Shown here piece by piece: positions 35,765 through 43,125 of a stretch of DNA of 64,000 nt; the stretch's first letter is position 1, and every line of letters starts with the position of its first letter. The DNA comes from Amycolatopsis sp. NBC_01488. GTDB taxonomy: Bacteria; Actinomycetota; Actinomycetes; Mycobacteriales; Pseudonocardiaceae. The stretch covers positions 1,120,001-1,184,000 of the forward strand of contig NZ_CP109434.1 in assembly GCF_036227105.1 (NCBI RefSeq), written 5' to 3'. Position numbers and translations under genes: made by a program. Under the pieces are notes generated by a model. That model searched no databases and was not told the origin of the DNA. It saw only the letters and a program-made list of their open reading frames with translations.

Positions 35765-36709
35765 GTGAAGATCGCGTTCGTCGGCAAGGGTGGCAGCGGC
35801 AAGACGACGCTGTCGTCGCTGTTCGTCGCGTACCTCGCCGACGCCGGCCGGCCGGTGCTGGCCATCGACGCCGACATCAACCAGCACCTCGCGGTGGCGC
35901 TCGGCGCGACCGAGGAGGAAGCGCTCGCCTGGCCGACGCTCGGCGACAACATGGCCCTGATCAAGGACTACCTGCGCGGCGACAACCCGCGGATCCCCGA
36001 CGCGGCGTCGATGATCAAGACGACGCCACCGGGGCGCGGGTCGCGGCTGGTCCGGCCGTTCGAGGACAACCCGGTGTTCGACGCGTGCTTCCGGCGGCTG
36101 GGCGGGGTGCGCCTCGGCGTCACCGGGCAGTTCGACGAGGACGACCTCGGCGTCAAGTGCTACCACTCGAAGGTCGGCGCGGCGGAGCTGCTGCTGAACC
36201 ACCTGGTCGACGTCGAAGGCGAGTACGTCGTCATGGACATGACCGCGGGCGCGGACGCGTTCGCGTCGGGGCTGTTCACGCGGTTCGACGTGACGTTCCT
36301 GGTGTGCGAGCCGACGGTCCGCAGCGTGGGCGTGTACCGGCAGTACGCGGACTACGCGCGCGACTTCGGCGTGCGGCTCGTGGTGGTGGGCAACAAGGTC
36401 ACCGACGCCGAGGACGTCGAGTTCCTGCAGGATCAGGTCGGCGGAGCGTTGCTGGGGTGGATGTCGGCGTCGCGGCACGTGCGCGCGGCCGAGCGCGGCA
36501 CGGCCCGCCCGATCGCCGAGCTCGAGCCGCGCAACCTCGCGACGCTGCGTTCGATGCACGCGGCGGTGGACGAGGAGCAGCGCGACTGGGCGCGCTACCA
36601 GCGTCAGGCGGTCGAGTTCCACCTGCGCAACGCGGCCGCGTGGGCGGGCGACGGCCTGGCCGCGCAGGTGGACCCGGAGTTCGTGCTGGGCCCGCGGTTG
36701 CCGGTCTAG
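35765..36709 (+). CDS. CooC/MinD-like P-loop ATPase
   Basis: 314 residues, deviant Walker A KGGSGKTTLSS at about 8-18 (MRP/MinD/CooC class). The conserved Asp after beta-2 is in AIDADINQHL; YVVMDMTAGADAFASGLFTRFD is the Walker B/switch-like region, followed by the base-binding VVVGNKVTD. Relatives load metal cofactors (CooC for nickel in CO dehydrogenase) or act as Fe-S/cofactor chaperones; its partner is not known. It lacks the CxC motif of Mrp-type Fe-S carriers. GTG start with AAAGGA 8 bases upstream. A Zur-like palindrome precedes it, suggesting zinc-linked control (inference). It ends in a CTAG shared with the small gene. Confidence 0.8.
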   Translation: MKIAFVGKGGSGKTTLSSLFVAYLADAGRPVLAIDADINQHLAVALGATEEEALAWPTLGDNMALIKDYLRGDNPRIPDAASMIKTTPPGRGSRLVRPFEDNPVFDACFRRLGGVRLGVTGQFDEDDLGVKCYHSKVGAAELLLNHLVDVEGEYVVMDMTAGADAFASGLFTRFDVTFLVCEPTVRSVGVYRQYADYARDFGVRLVVVGNKVTDAEDVEFLQDQVGGALLGWMSASRHVRAAERGTARPIAELEPRNLATLRSMHAAVDEEQRDWARYQRQAVEFHLRNAAAWAGDGLAAQVDPEFVLGPRLPV

Positions 36710-36903
36710 TCGTCGTTCCAGGCGGCGTCCGCGGCGTCGGCCCGCTTGGTGCGTTCCTTGGCGATGTCGAGCGCCCGGCGGGCGGTGGCCTCGTCCGGGT
36801 ACGGGCCGAGCAGGTCGATCCCGCGGCTGCGTTCGAGGTGCTCGACCTGGTGGGTGCGGGTGTTGTAGTACCACCCCTGGTCCGGGTTCGGGTCGTTGGA
36901 CAT
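36706..36903 (-). CDS. 65-residue SPOR-like small protein
   Basis: Sequence starts MSNDPNPDQGWYYNTRTHQVEHLERS and continues GPYPDEATARRALDIAKERTKRADAADAAWNDD. The order resembles the C-terminal half of a SPOR fold (WYYNT... strand, GPYPDEATARRAL helix). Small actinobacterial proteins of this type are widespread, conserved and uncharacterised. No membrane segment or signal. It lies on the same strand as the secretion-like locus and 31 bases after its last gene, so a shared transcript is possible. The 631-residue reading that contains it is not a gene. Confidence 0.75.
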   Translation of the reverse strand: MSNDPNPDQGWYYNTRTHQVEHLERSRGIDLLGPYPDEATARRALDIAKERTKRADAADAAWNDD

Positions 36904-36934
36904 GGTCCTAGGTTCGCACCCTCCGGCCCGGCTG

Positions 36935-39316
36935 TCAGCGCTTGTACCGATAGGGGATCTCGGTCGGCTGCCCGGTGGGACCGAAGTCCTGGTTTTCGTC
37001 GGGTTCGTTCTGTTGCTCGGGGAACTCGTCGAACCAGCCGCGCGGAGTGCCGCGGGGCGGAGTGGGTGGTTCTTGGCGACTGGGTTGTGGGAGGGCGGTC
37101 TCGCGACCGGGGAAAACGGGGGTCGCGGTGGGCGGGACCGGTGGCATGGTGCCGGGGCCCGGGAAGACGGGACGTGCCGGAGCCGCGTGGCGGGCGGGGA
37201 ACGGCTGGGGGGTGGATTCCGGGCCGGGAAAGACCGGCTTGGAGCGGCTGGGCTGGGTGGGGGCCCCGGGCGGATTGCTTGCGGCGGCCGGTTGCTGAGC
37301 CTGCGGCTGGGCTGGCTGAGTGCCAGTTGGCGGCTGTGGGGCAGGCTGGGATCCGGCAGACGGTTGGTGGGTTGACTGGGAGCCAACGGGCTGCTGCTGG
37401 GATCCGGCAGACGGCTGCTGGCCCGGCGTCTGCGGGCTGGTTTGCGGCGACTGCCGGGCTGGCTGAGACCCGGTTGAGGGCTGGTTGGCTGACTGCGAGC
37501 CAACAGGTTGCTGCTGGGCAGGCTGGGATCCGGCAGACGGCTGCTCGCCCGGCATCTGCGGGCCAGCTTGCGGCGGCTGCTGGGCAGGCTGGGAGCCGGC
37601 CGGCTGCTGAGCTGCCGCTGGCTGCTGTTGGCCAATGGGCTGCTGTTGCGGCGGTCGCGTAGCGGGCGGTTGCTGCTGGACCGGCGCCTGCGGAGCGACA
37701 GGCGGATGTGGCTCAGCAACGACCGGCGCATGCGGCACGCCTGGCGGCTGCTGCGGACCCGGCGCCTGCTGCTGAGCATCCTCCGACGGTTGCGGAGTAA
37801 CCGCCTGCGAACCAGGAAGTTGCCGCTCGGCACCAGCCGACGACGGCGATTGCGGCACAGCCGCCGACTGCGAATCAGCCGGCTGCTGCGAAGCCGCGAC
37901 CTGCGACTGCGGCGGAGCCGCCGGTTGCTGCTGCACGGGCGGTTGCGAGTCAGCAGACTGCTGCTGCACAGCAGTCGCCTCAGGTGCGGCAGGGCGTTGC
38001 TGCTCGGTAGGTGCCTGCGGCTCGGGCGTTTGCGCCTGCTCCGCGGCAGGCAATTCGGACAGAATCGGCTGTTGTTGCTGAGCAGGCGACACCGGCACCG
38101 GAGCGCTGGCAGTCTCTGTGGCACCGGTCTCTTGCCCGGCTGAAGGCTGGTCCCCGGCGAGTGGCGGCGGTACGCGTGCCTCTGCCGGAAGGCCCGACGC
38201 ATCCGGCTCGTGCTCGACGGACTCCGACACAGCCGTTTCGGGCTGACCAGCATCCCGCGGCTTCGGCTCAACCGACACCTGCCCGTCGACCTCCCCCGAC
38301 TTCGGCTCAACCGACACCTGCCCGTCGACCTCCCCCGACTTCGGCTCCTCCGGCGCGAGCGCACCAGCCTCATCCGGCAAAGCAGTTTCGGGCTGATCCG
38401 CAGCGTGCTCACTAGGCGCAGCCGACTCAGGCTGGATCGCCTCCGCGGGCTGTTGTTCCGACCGCGACTCAACCACCTCCGAGGCCGACGTCGCCTCTTC
38501 GGCCGCAGCAGGCTCAAGCCCCTCGGGCGACGGCAGAGTCGCCTCCGGTGGATCGACCTGCGCCGGGCCCGGCCCCAGGCCAGACGCCTCCGGAGCCGCA
38601 TGGCGGGGTGCCTTCGCCGGCCCCGGTAGGTCCGTCTCCGACGGCTGACGTCCCCAAGCCGGAACCTCCTGGCTCCACGTCGAGGTCGACCCCGAAGCCG
38701 ACCAACCCGGCGGCACCTGCTGCTCCGGTAGCGACTGCGCCGCCGGCGGGCGCGGCACCGTGCGCCACACCGGGGCCGGGCCGATGTTCATCGGGGCCGG
38801 GGCCTGGCCAGGCGGGGCACCGGGCGGTGGCGGTGCCGGACGCGCCGCGGGCCTCGGGATCGGGTCCAGGCACGACACCAGCACCGACGTGTTCTCCGGG
38901 TCGTCGACCTTCCGGCCGCTTCGCTCGCGGTAGACCATCTCGCCGTCCGCGTCCATCTCCACCAGGTAGCCCGCCTCCGCGAGCTGCTCCTCGTCGAGGT
39001 CCGCCAGCTTCTCGTACCGGGACGGCACCACCCGGTAGATCGGCCAGGCCAGCGACGCGTGCTCGGCGTGGAACTGGGCCAGCAGCGCCGCCATCTGCTG
39101 CTGCCACGGCAGCGACATCCCCTCCGCCAGCGACCGGGGCAGCACCACGTACCCCGCGTCCACGCCCGGGTAACCCTGGCTCAGCTGGTCGAACAGCGGC
39201 GTGCTGGACGCGGGACGTGCCGACTGCCGGGGCGGCTGGGGCGCGCCGAACAGCGACGCCGGGTCCTGGGGCTCGCCCGCGCCGGGCTTGCCTCGCCTGC
39301 CGAATTTCCGTCCCAC
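36935..39316 (-). CDS. 793-residue Pro/Gln-rich protein of the secretion-like locus
   Basis: GTG start at 39316 behind GAGG. Residues 1-170 form a distinctive, folded-looking domain: basic MGRKFGRRGKPG, then YVVLPRSLAEGMSLPWQQQMAALLAQFHAEHASLAWPIYRVVPSRYEKLADLDEEQLAEAGYLVEMDADGEMVYRERSGRKVDDPENTSVLV. After that come about 600 residues of low complexity rich in Pro, Gln, Ala, Ser, Glu, including a 13-residue unit (PKSGEVDGQVSVE) twice in tandem and many AGSQPAQQ-like blocks. It ends in a Phe-Pro-Gly-rich tract and a basic tail. No signal or TM. It may be a substrate, scaffold or surface filament part of the apparatus (inference); I do not recognise the family. Confidence 0.75.
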   Translation of the reverse strand: MGRKFGRRGKPGAGEPQDPASLFGAPQPPRQSARPASSTPLFDQLSQGYPGVDAGYVVLPRSLAEGMSLPWQQQMAALLAQFHAEHASLAWPIYRVVPSRYEKLADLDEEQLAEAGYLVEMDADGEMVYRERSGRKVDDPENTSVLVSCLDPIPRPAARPAPPPPGAPPGQAPAPMNIGPAPVWRTVPRPPAAQSLPEQQVPPGWSASGSTSTWSQEVPAWGRQPSETDLPGPAKAPRHAAPEASGLGPGPAQVDPPEATLPSPEGLEPAAAEEATSASEVVESRSEQQPAEAIQPESAAPSEHAADQPETALPDEAGALAPEEPKSGEVDGQVSVEPKSGEVDGQVSVEPKPRDAGQPETAVSESVEHEPDASGLPAEARVPPPLAGDQPSAGQETGATETASAPVPVSPAQQQQPILSELPAAEQAQTPEPQAPTEQQRPAAPEATAVQQQSADSQPPVQQQPAAPPQSQVAASQQPADSQSAAVPQSPSSAGAERQLPGSQAVTPQPSEDAQQQAPGPQQPPGVPHAPVVAEPHPPVAPQAPVQQQPPATRPPQQQPIGQQQPAAAQQPAGSQPAQQPPQAGPQMPGEQPSAGSQPAQQQPVGSQSANQPSTGSQPARQSPQTSPQTPGQQPSAGSQQQPVGSQSTHQPSAGSQPAPQPPTGTQPAQPQAQQPAAASNPPGAPTQPSRSKPVFPGPESTPQPFPARHAAPARPVFPGPGTMPPVPPTATPVFPGRETALPQPSRQEPPTPPRGTPRGWFDEFPEQQNEPDENQDFGPTGQPTEIPYRYKR
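38262..38339. repeat. Perfect 39-bp tandem duplication inside Pro/Gln-rich gene
   Basis: Two identical 39-base units (38262-38300 and 38301-38339), beginning TTCGGCTCAACCGACACC on the plus strand, encode the 13-residue unit PKSGEVDGQVSVE twice. A third, degenerate start of the unit (TTCGGCTCCTCC) follows. Perfect identity suggests recent slippage and length polymorphism between strains. Confidence 0.9.
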
Positions 39317-39404
39317 GTGCTCATCCTCTGCCAGTACGCGGCCACCTGCTCGTGGAAGCGCCGCGACGTCGGGTGAATCGATTCCGCTGTCGGCCGAATC
39401 CGCC

Positions 39405-39425
39405 GGCCTCGGTCGTGCCGAGGCC
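39405..39425 (-). terminator. Hairpin after the cell-wall hydrolase gene
   Basis: GGCCTCGG (39405-39412) pairs with CCGAGGCC (39418-39425) around a 5-base loop, 12 bases beyond the hydrolase stop on the minus strand. It may separate the Pro/Gln-rich gene from the upstream operon. Confidence 0.55.
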
Positions 39426-39436
39426 TTCAGCCCATG

Positions 39437-40438
39437 CTAAACGCCGGGACGGACGGCCTGCGGCACCACTTCGGCCTCGTCGAACGAGAACGGCCGGGTG
39501 TGCACCGGGACGCCGGTCTGCTGCGCCTCGACGACCTTGCCGTCGCCGAGGTACATCATCACGTGGTGGATCGTGTCCGGGTTCGACGGATCCGTGGCGA
39601 GGAACAGCAGGTCACCGGGCTGCGCCTCGCGCACCGGCAGCAGCGCGCCCGCGTGGTACTGGTCGCGCGAGACCCGGGGCAGGATGATCCCGGCCGACTC
39701 GTACGCCCGCAGCATCAGGCCCGAGCAGTCGTAGGAATCCGGGCCCGTGGCGCCCCACACGTACGGCTTGCCCTGTTCGCCCAGCGCGAAGCTGATCGCC
39801 TTCCCGGCGGCCTGGCTGGGCGGCAGCAGCTGCCCCAGTCCGGTGCCGCAGGCGACGACGTCGACGACCTGGCCGACGTTCTCCACCAGCGTCGCCGCCA
39901 TCGGCTCCCACTTGTGGTAGCGGTCCGGGAACCCCGAGCGCTCGACGGCCTGCGCGGCGTCGCCCGGGCGCTTGTTCTCCCAGTCCGGCACCGCGAGCAG
40001 CACGTCGTAGAACTTGTTGACCTCGTACGTCGGGTCGGTGACCTGCGCCACCGAGCCCCAGCCCATCGTCGGGCGCATCTGGAAGATGCCGAGGGAGTCG
40101 CGGTCGCCGTAGGTGAGGTTGTGCAGCCCGGACTCGGTCATCCCGGCCTGGATCGCGACCTGCCAGGCGCGCGGCGCCAGCGACCGCTGCTTGCCGATCG
40201 TGATGATCAGCGCGACGGTCCCCTTCTGCTCGTCGTCGAGCTTCGACGCGTCGACCGTGCCGCGCTCGCCCTGGCCGGGCTGGGTCGGGCCGACCGAGGC
40301 GTCGCAGCTCATCAGCGACACGCCCCGGGCCTGGGCCTGCTGGTTGTCGATGACGACCTTGGCGGCGACGGCGGTGACGACCAGTGCGCCGATCGCGACG
40401 AACACGACCAGCCCCAGCCACACCCCCAGCCGCCGCAC
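39437..40438 (-). CDS. Two-domain cell-wall hydrolase: transglycosylase-like plus NlpC/P60
   Basis: 333 residues. N-terminal signal-anchor (about 6-30), then a lysozyme/transglycosylase-like region (about 70-180) with APRAWQVAIQAGMTESGLHNL (candidate catalytic Glu in MTESG) and SLGIFQMRPTMGWG. The C-terminal NlpC/P60 endopeptidase (about 205-333) has PDSYDCSGLMLRAYES (catalytic Cys) and IHHVMMYLGDGKVVEAQ (His). This SLT plus NlpC/P60 pairing is that of the VirB1-like hydrolases of Gram-positive conjugation machines (Tn916 Orf14, pCW3 TcpG), which open peptidoglycan for assembly. The GTG start is two bases after the TGA of the upstream gene. Confidence 0.85.
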   Translation of the reverse strand: MRRLGVWLGLVVFVAIGALVVTAVAAKVVIDNQQAQARGVSLMSCDASVGPTQPGQGERGTVDASKLDDEQKGTVALIITIGKQRSLAPRAWQVAIQAGMTESGLHNLTYGDRDSLGIFQMRPTMGWGSVAQVTDPTYEVNKFYDVLLAVPDWENKRPGDAAQAVERSGFPDRYHKWEPMAATLVENVGQVVDVVACGTGLGQLLPPSQAAGKAISFALGEQGKPYVWGATGPDSYDCSGLMLRAYESAGIILPRVSRDQYHAGALLPVREAQPGDLLFLATDPSNPDTIHHVMMYLGDGKVVEAQQTGVPVHTRPFSFDEAEVVPQAVRPGV

Positions 40439-40440
40439 GG

Positions 40441-41040
40441 TCAGCTCGCCTGGTCGTAGTCGGCGACGCGCCAGCCGGCGTTGGTGTTGACGACCGTGAT
40501 GGCGAGCTTCGGCCCGTCGGTGGGGATCGTCAGCTGCACCGAGCTGGTGTAGGACGTCCCGACGACGGGCTCACCGGTGACCTTCGTCGCCGGGATGTTC
40601 GCCGGGTCGACCGACGCCATCACCGGCAGGTACTCCTCGGTGGTGTACGGCTTGAGCTTGGCCAGCCACTGCTCGGAAGTGATCCCGGCCGGGTGGTCGA
40701 CCCAGGCGGCGGCCCACTCCTTGGCGACGCGGAGGGCGTCCCCGTTCGGCTCGGCCGTCGTCGGTGTCGCCAGCGGCGCGGACAGCCGGGTCGGCAGGTT
40801 CGACGTCGGCACCGGCGCCGCGACGCCCGGCGGGGTCGCGGTGACGGAGGTGGTCGTCCCGATGGTGGGCGAGGCCTTGGCCTGCGGTTTGCCGACCGCC
40901 TTCGGCAGCACGATGCCGAGCGCGGTGACCAGGATCGCCAGGAACACCAGCGTCCCCATCAGGTGCCGGGGCGAACGCAGCGGCCAGCCCCACAGGCGGC
41001 GGTAGACCGCGGCGCGGCCGCGGTTGGTGCGGATCGGCAT
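40441..41040 (-). CDS. VirB8-like single-pass membrane protein
   Basis: 199 residues. A cytosolic basic N-terminus (MPIRTNRGRAAVYRRLWGWPLRSPRHLMG) precedes one TM (TLVFLAILVTALGIVLP). A Pro/Thr-rich linker follows, then an extracytoplasmic domain (about 95-199) with WAAAWVDHPAGITSEQWLAKLKPYTTEEYLPVM, TSYTSSVQLTIPTDG and ITVVNTNAGWRVADY. This layout (N-in TM plus an NTF2-like outer domain) is that of TcpC/VirB8 and is annotated as conjugal transfer protein in actinomycetes. Assignment as VirB8-like rests on architecture and gene order rather than a motif. Three bases separate it from the VirB6-like stop. Confidence 0.7.
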   Translation of the reverse strand: MPIRTNRGRAAVYRRLWGWPLRSPRHLMGTLVFLAILVTALGIVLPKAVGKPQAKASPTIGTTTSVTATPPGVAAPVPTSNLPTRLSAPLATPTTAEPNGDALRVAKEWAAAWVDHPAGITSEQWLAKLKPYTTEEYLPVMASVDPANIPATKVTGEPVVGTSYTSSVQLTIPTDGPKLAITVVNTNAGWRVADYDQAS

Positions 41041-41043
41041 CGG

Positions 41044-43125
41044 TCACCGCCCCATCACTTGGTCGGTGTCACGCGGTTCTTCGCGGACTTCGATGCCGCG
41101 CGACGGCCGGTAGAGCACGAAGACCGGCTTGCCCGCGACGACTTCGGGGTCGACGCGCCGCGGTTGCGCCCGGACACCAGGCGTCCGCGGCACGTCCTGC
41201 GGCGCGTAGTCGCTGAAGCCGGACTCGGGCGTGCGCAGGTCGGACGGCACGACGACGGGCTCCGGCTCGTCGCTCCAGCGCCGGTCGGCCACCGGGGAGG
41301 TGTCGACGCGGCGGCTTTCCTCGCGCATGGTCGGACGGCCGCCGGCCCCGACGACGACGTACTCGCCGGGGTCGCCGTTGGCGGGGTTGTACTGCCCGAA
41401 CACCGGCGAGCCGGGGCGGCCGCCCGCGGGCAGCGCGCCCGCCGAACCACCGCCGATGGCGCCCGGCCAGGCACCGGACCAGGCCGCGGCCGGACGAGAG
41501 GCATGGGAGCCGTTGTCGAGCCGCTGGGCGTTGGCGAAGATCGTGGCTTCCGGCCGGAACCGGCCCCCACCGGCGGTCGCGCCGAGCGGGCCGCGCTGCT
41601 CGCCGTCGACGACGTCGTCGGTGTCGCGCACGTTCTGCCAGAACTCGTCCTGCGGCGTCGGGCCACTCTTGCCGCGCCGGAACCGCGAGAAGATCCCGCC
41701 GCCCGGCGACGGTACGGCGGCGCCGACCATGCTGACGGACATCTCGACCATCTGCCACAGTCGCCGCACCGGGCGCCCGACCATGAACAGCAGCACGGTG
41801 ATGAGCCCGGCGAGGACCATCTGCGTGAGCATGTTCAGCGAGTTCCCGGCGTCGAAGATGGCTTGCAGCAGCAACGCGTGCACCCCGGCGAGCACCGAGA
41901 GCACGACGAGGTTGAAGGCCACCCCGCCGGCGACCTTGAGCACGCGGCGCAGGATCTCCGGGTGCAGCAGGGCGATGAGCCCGATCAGCGGCGCGGTGAG
42001 CGCGAAGAGGCGGATGAGGACCTGGGCGAGGAGGACGCTTGCCTTGGCCAGGAGCTGGAAGAGTGAGTAGACGAGGGCCTGGCCGAGGGAGAGGAACCCG
42101 GCGCCGGTGCGGCCGCCGGCCTCGCCGGTGAAGTAGCCGGTGGCGGGGCCGAGCTTGGTGGAGATGTCCTTGTAGGCGTTCTTCTTGCCGTCGATGACGG
42201 ACTGGTTGCCGTCGTCGCCGTTGCGCAGCTGCGCCCACGTGAACGCCTGAGCGTCCAGGAGCGGGCGGCCGAACTGGTCGGCCTGCGGCGCCGTCGGCGT
42301 GCCGAACTCCCCGCGCAGCCAGTTCTTGTAGACGATTTCGTTGTGCAGGTTCGTCGGCAGGATGTGCCGGATGACGCGGTCGTTCGAGTCGTCGACGAAT
42401 CCCGCCTGGATGTTCGTCGTGGTCTGGACGATCGCCTTGTCGATCGGGTCGAAGTACCGCAGCATCGCCAGCGACGACGCCGCCAGCCAGACGCCGGCCA
42501 GCGCGTACAGCGCCCGTTTGCTGACCGCGGCGAGGTCGCCGCGCCAGATGTTGCGGAACAGCATGATCGACATGACGAGCGCGACCAGCCCGAACAGCTG
42601 GGCGTAGATGTTGTTGTAGACCTTCTCGGCACCGGATTTCACCGCGCTGTACAGCGGGTTGAGCAGGCCACCCTCGAGCACGGTGTAGTGCAGGGAGTTC
42701 GTCGCGCCGACGATGTTCTTGCCCAGGTTGAACAGCTGGTTGCCACCCCAAGTGTCCAAAGTGGACCCAGCCGGGGTGAGGTTCAGCCCGGAACAGTTCG
42801 TCTCGAAGGTGTTCCAGACGAATCCGGCGTAGCTGTAGTCGACGTACGGGCTGCCCGCTTCGCCGTGGCCTTCGGCGGGATCGATCGCGCCGACCATGCC
42901 CGCGCCCGGGCGTTCGGGGTTCGGTGCTTCGCCACAGGCCGCCGCGCTCGCCGCCGGAGCGGTCGCGATCGCCTGCAGGCCGAACACGAGCATGACGGCG
43001 AACATCGTCGCCTTGCGTCCCGGCGTGCGCCTGGCCGACCGCGGGCCTTCCTTGATCCGCCGCTTGAGCGAGTGCCACCCCGCGGCCAACGTCAGCAGGA
43101 CCGCCAGCGTCAGCACCGTGTTCAT
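41044..43125 (-). CDS. VirB6/TrbL-like polytopic membrane protein
   Basis: 693 residues. The N-terminal signal-like region is TVLTLAVLLTLAAGWH and then a second hydrophobic stretch VMLVFGLQAIATAPAASAAAC, after which a Cys-containing extracytoplasmic segment (AACGEAPNPERPG... ETNCSGLNLTPAG) follows. Next come about six TM in the middle (ALYALAGVWLAASSLAMLRY; ALVYSLFQLLAKASVLLAQVLIRLFALTAPLIGLIALLHPEILRRVLKVAGGVAFNLVVLSVLAGVHALLLQAI; MVLAGLITVLLFMVG). The C-terminal 200 residues are cytosolic, Arg/Pro/Gly-rich. The order fits the Orf15/TcpH/VirB6 pore component. ATG overlaps the VirB4 TGA. Confidence 0.78.
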   Translation of the reverse strand: MNTVLTLAVLLTLAAGWHSLKRRIKEGPRSARRTPGRKATMFAVMLVFGLQAIATAPAASAAACGEAPNPERPGAGMVGAIDPAEGHGEAGSPYVDYSYAGFVWNTFETNCSGLNLTPAGSTLDTWGGNQLFNLGKNIVGATNSLHYTVLEGGLLNPLYSAVKSGAEKVYNNIYAQLFGLVALVMSIMLFRNIWRGDLAAVSKRALYALAGVWLAASSLAMLRYFDPIDKAIVQTTTNIQAGFVDDSNDRVIRHILPTNLHNEIVYKNWLRGEFGTPTAPQADQFGRPLLDAQAFTWAQLRNGDDGNQSVIDGKKNAYKDISTKLGPATGYFTGEAGGRTGAGFLSLGQALVYSLFQLLAKASVLLAQVLIRLFALTAPLIGLIALLHPEILRRVLKVAGGVAFNLVVLSVLAGVHALLLQAIFDAGNSLNMLTQMVLAGLITVLLFMVGRPVRRLWQMVEMSVSMVGAAVPSPGGGIFSRFRRGKSGPTPQDEFWQNVRDTDDVVDGEQRGPLGATAGGGRFRPEATIFANAQRLDNGSHASRPAAAWSGAWPGAIGGGSAGALPAGGRPGSPVFGQYNPANGDPGEYVVVGAGGRPTMREESRRVDTSPVADRRWSDEPEPVVVPSDLRTPESGFSDYAPQDVPRTPGVRAQPRRVDPEVVAGKPVFVLYRPSRGIEVREEPRDTDQVMGR

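Noticed and set aside
36706-38601. 631-codon Arg/Ser/Leu-rich reading
   Set aside because: It is an alternate frame of the Pro/Gln-rich gene; only its last 65 codons (36706-36903) form a real gene with its own start.
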